The notes under the pieces were generated by a model. It was not told where the DNA came from. It saw nothing but the letters and a program-made list of their open reading frames with translations, and did not search any database. The translations under genes and the position numbers were made by a program. Shown here piece by piece: positions 52,195-54,292 of a stretch of 54,292 bases of DNA. Source of the stretch: Ahrensia sp. (GTDB lineage Bacteria > Pseudomonadota > Alphaproteobacteria > Rhizobiales > Rhizobiaceae); contig NZXU01000074.1 in assembly GCA_002698425.1 (NCBI GenBank), forward strand, positions 1-54,292. Reading direction: 5' to 3'. The stretch's first letter is position 1, and each line of letters begins with the position of its first letter.

Positions 52195-52746
52195 ATGGTT
52201 GACGAAAGCGCGCCAGGCGAAGACAGGCAGGATGCCGGAGCGATCCCGCAAGCGGGGCTGCTCGGTCGGCTGATCGACCGGACGGGTCTCGTCTTCGCCG
52301 CCGGCATCGTCCTGTCCATGGCGATCCTCATCAACGAGGTCGTGCTGCGCTACGTCTTCAACTCGCCGACGATCTGGGCGCATGAAACGACCATCTTCCT
52401 GTGCGGCGTCGCCTTCATCTATGGCGGCCTCTACTGCGCGGCGCGCGACAGGCATATTCGCGTCGTGCTGATCTATGACGCGGTGCCGCCGGCGGTGCGG
52501 CGCGTGCTCGATGTCGTCATCTCCGTCATCTGCGCCGCGGCCAGCGCGATGTTCGCCTGGGCCTCGTGGACCATGGTGCAGCGCGCGGCCTTCCGGCCCG
52601 ACGGCTCGTTCCGGCTCGAACGCTCGGGCAGCGCTTGGGATCCGGTCTATCCCGGCCTTCTCAAGGTCTTCCTGCTCGTCGTCATGGCCGTCATGGCCAT
52701 CCAGTTCGCCATCCTCGCCGTCAATTACGCCCGGGGCCGCAAGTGA
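52195..52746 (+). CDS. dctQ: TRAP transporter small membrane subunit (DctQ)
   Basis: A 183-residue four-helix protein. Landmarks are GLVFAAGIVLSMAILINEVV, the family motif VLRYVFNSPTIWAHETTIFL, and GGLYCAARDRHIRVVLIYD. It pairs with DctM to form the sodium-driven importer fed by DctP. GGGAGG precedes the ATG by 6 nt. The stop overlaps the dctM ATG by one base (TGATG). Confidence 0.92.
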   Translation: MVDESAPGEDRQDAGAIPQAGLLGRLIDRTGLVFAAGIVLSMAILINEVVLRYVFNSPTIWAHETTIFLCGVAFIYGGLYCAARDRHIRVVLIYDAVPPAVRRVLDVVISVICAAASAMFAWASWTMVQRAAFRPDGSFRLERSGSAWDPVYPGLLKVFLLVVMAVMAIQFAILAVNYARGRK

Positions 52747-54062
52747 TGGATATTTTCGGTTCGCTGCAGTCGCTCGGCATCGAGGGCGGCACGTTTCTCA
52801 TGTTCGCCATGCTGCTCGGCTTCCTGGTCAGCGGCATTCCGCTCGCCTATGTCACGCTGCTCGTGGCGCTGATCTTCGCGCTGGGCTGGTTCGGCCCGAT
52901 GGTCGTCCCGCTGATCACCAGCCGGGTGTTTTCCTTCGTTTCCTCCTTCGTCTTCGTTTCCGTGCCGATGTTCGTGCTGATGGCGGCGATCCTCGACCGG
53001 TCCGGCATCGCCCGCGACCTGTTCGACGCGATGAAGCTGCTCGGCGGGCGCCTGCGCGGCGGGGTCGCGATCCAGACTATCGCGGTCGCCGTGATCCTGG
53101 CGGCGATGAGCGGCATTATCGGCGGCGAAGTCGTTCTGCTCGGCTTGGTGGCGCTGCCGCAGATGCTGCGGCTGGGTTACGACCGCAATCTCGCCATCGG
53201 CGTGGTCTGCGCGGGCGGCGCGCTCGGTACGATGGTGCCGCCGTCGATCGTGCTGATCATCTACGGGCTGACGGCCAATGTGTCGGTCGGCGACCTGTTC
53301 ACCTCCGCTTTCGTGCCGGGGTTGATGCTGGCCGGCTTCTATGTCGCCTATGTGCTGATCCGCGCCTATCTCAACCCGGCGGTGGCGCCCATTCCGGAAG
53401 GTCCGGCAACGCCGACGGCGGAGAAGATCCGGCTGCTGAAGGGGCTTATCCTGCCGCTTTGCGTGGTCGCCGGCGTGCTTGGCTCGATCTATGGCGGGAT
53501 CGCCAGCGTGACCGAGGCGTCCGCGGTGGGCGTGGCCGGCGTGATCCTGTCGACCATCCTGCGCGGCGAATTCACGCTGACGCTGTTGAAGGACGCGGCG
53601 CTGCAGACGCTTCAGACGGTCGGCATGATCGTCTGGATCGGCATCGGCGCCAGCGCCCTGGTCGGCGTGTTCAACCTGATGGGCGGGATCAAGTTCGTGT
53701 CCGAGCTGATCACCGGCATCTCCGACAATCCGACCATCATCCTGCTCTTCATGATGGCGATCCTGTTCGTGCTCGGCATGTTCCTCGACTGGGTCGGCAT
53801 CGCATTGCTGACCATGCCGATCTTCGTGCCGATCATTACCCAGCTCGGCTACGATCCGGTCTGGTTCGGCGTGTTGTTCTGCATGAACATGCAGGTCTCG
53901 TTCCTGTCGCCCCCCTTCGGCCCCGCCGCCTTCTATCTCAAGAGCGTAGCGCCGCCGGATATCTCGCTCGGCGACATCTTCAAGTCGCTGCTGCCGTTCA
54001 TCGGCCTGCAGATCCTTGCCGTGGCGCTGCTGATCGCCTTCCCGGCCATTACAGGTCACTAG
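52746..54062 (+). CDS. dctM: TRAP transporter large membrane subunit (DctM)
   Basis: A 438-residue polytopic protein, starting MDIFGSLQSLGIEGGTFLMF. Landmarks are GIPLAYVTLLVALIFALGWF, FVSVPMFVLMAAILDRSGIA, MSGIIGGEVVLLGLVALPQM, GGALGTMVPPSIVLIIYGL and the end region LSPPFGPAAFYLKSVAPPDI. It is the transport subunit of the TRAP system, using the sodium gradient. The length is standard. The following 230 bp to the window end hold no gene I can firmly support. Confidence 0.94.
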   Translation: MDIFGSLQSLGIEGGTFLMFAMLLGFLVSGIPLAYVTLLVALIFALGWFGPMVVPLITSRVFSFVSSFVFVSVPMFVLMAAILDRSGIARDLFDAMKLLGGRLRGGVAIQTIAVAVILAAMSGIIGGEVVLLGLVALPQMLRLGYDRNLAIGVVCAGGALGTMVPPSIVLIIYGLTANVSVGDLFTSAFVPGLMLAGFYVAYVLIRAYLNPAVAPIPEGPATPTAEKIRLLKGLILPLCVVAGVLGSIYGGIASVTEASAVGVAGVILSTILRGEFTLTLLKDAALQTLQTVGMIVWIGIGASALVGVFNLMGGIKFVSELITGISDNPTIILLFMMAILFVLGMFLDWVGIALLTMPIFVPIITQLGYDPVWFGVLFCMNMQVSFLSPPFGPAAFYLKSVAPPDISLGDIFKSLLPFIGLQILAVALLIAFPAITGH

Positions 54063-54125
54063 GGGGCGTGGTGAAATCGCCGTCCCACTTGACCTCTGCA
54101 TCGCCTCGGCTGTATTTGTCCGCGC

Positions 54126-54233
54126 ATGAACACGCCGCGCGCCCATAAACGCATCGCACCCGCCATTTCGGCCGGGCTGCTTTCGCGCGCGCTTCTGCCG
54201 CTTCTTCTTATCGGCGGTTGCCGGGTCCTTTGA
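54126..54233 (+). CDS. Possible 35-residue small ORF
   Basis: A short frame coding a basic start (MNTPRAHKRIAPAISAG), a hydrophobic LLPLLLIGGC and CRVL at the end, like a tiny signal/lipoprotein. There is no clear ribosome site and it lies at the window edge, so it may be chance. Confidence 0.2.
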   Translation: MNTPRAHKRIAPAISAGLLSRALLPLLLIGGCRVL

Positions 54234-54292
54234 GGGGCGCCCGGCGGCCGGGTCGGCCTGTCGGCTTCAGCTCCTCTCCCAAACCTTTACAA

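Noticed and set aside
52475..54148. Plus-strand +1 frame (557 codons) over dctQ-dctM, and the matching minus frame 52725-54146
   Set aside because: Both are low-complexity Arg/Ala/His-rich texts overlapping well-supported TRAP subunits.

Overview
The window looks like a chromosomal piece of a GC-rich alphaproteobacterium of the Hyphomicrobiales (Rhizobiales). The main reasons are the cell-cycle block sciP / fliJ / ctrA / receiver / chpT / eipA, a fused TrpEG anthranilate synthase behind a three-Trp leader peptide, and several gene families typical of rhizobia. All assignments come from reading translated sequence and motifs by eye; no database search was run. No tRNA, rRNA, CRISPR array, transposase or integrase was seen.

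Layout. 1-5.5 kb: CtrA network and flagellar genes. Two matching CtrA-type boxes lie upstream of ctrA and eipA, and five GANTC sites cluster in the ctrA upstream region. 5.6-10 kb: a coiled-coil membrane protein, a three-gene minus-strand operon (HugZ-like, PEP-mutase-like, TrmH-like) and thymidine kinase. 10-11.6 kb: PepSY protein, cytochrome b561 and a membrane-tethered LuxR-type regulator. 11.7-21.2 kb: a seven-gene plus-strand operon (TelA-like coiled coil, unknown, 66-aa Cys protein, AAA+ ATPase, unknown, DUF2333-like membrane protein, exported TPR-CHAT protease). This is the best candidate for an undescribed system. 21.4-31.1 kb: metabolism and envelope (fhs, DsbA-fold isomerase, pyruvate kinase, L,D-transpeptidase, extensin-like peptidase, trpL-trpEG, CDF transporter). 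31.3-38 kb: an ATP-grasp-like protein, a Pro-rich repeat protein, a DUF6065-like protein and three glycosyltransferases.

38.1-40.2 kb is an AT-richer accessory patch: an M15-like peptidase, an SGNH hydrolase and a relic of a CelD-type acyltransferase. 40.2-45.4 kb holds a second tethered LuxR-type regulator, divergent from a tightly overlapped operon (alpha/beta hydrolase, P-loop NTPase, ABC exporter with a destroyed nucleotide-binding site) and a Tat-type lipoprotein. 45.6-49.2 kb carries two CelD-type acyltransferases around a FAD oxidoreductase. 49.4-54.1 kb is a sugar-acid module: LacI-type repressor, gluconokinase and a complete TRAP transporter.

Links between regions. The two LuxR-type regulator loci each carry the palindrome TAAGCRCGYGCTTA, placed exactly 9 nt before a -10-like hexamer, which suggests a shared regulatory logic. 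The acyltransferase relic at 40.0 kb matches the intact gene at 45.7 kb over 133 ungapped bases, pointing to past duplication and decay at this locus.
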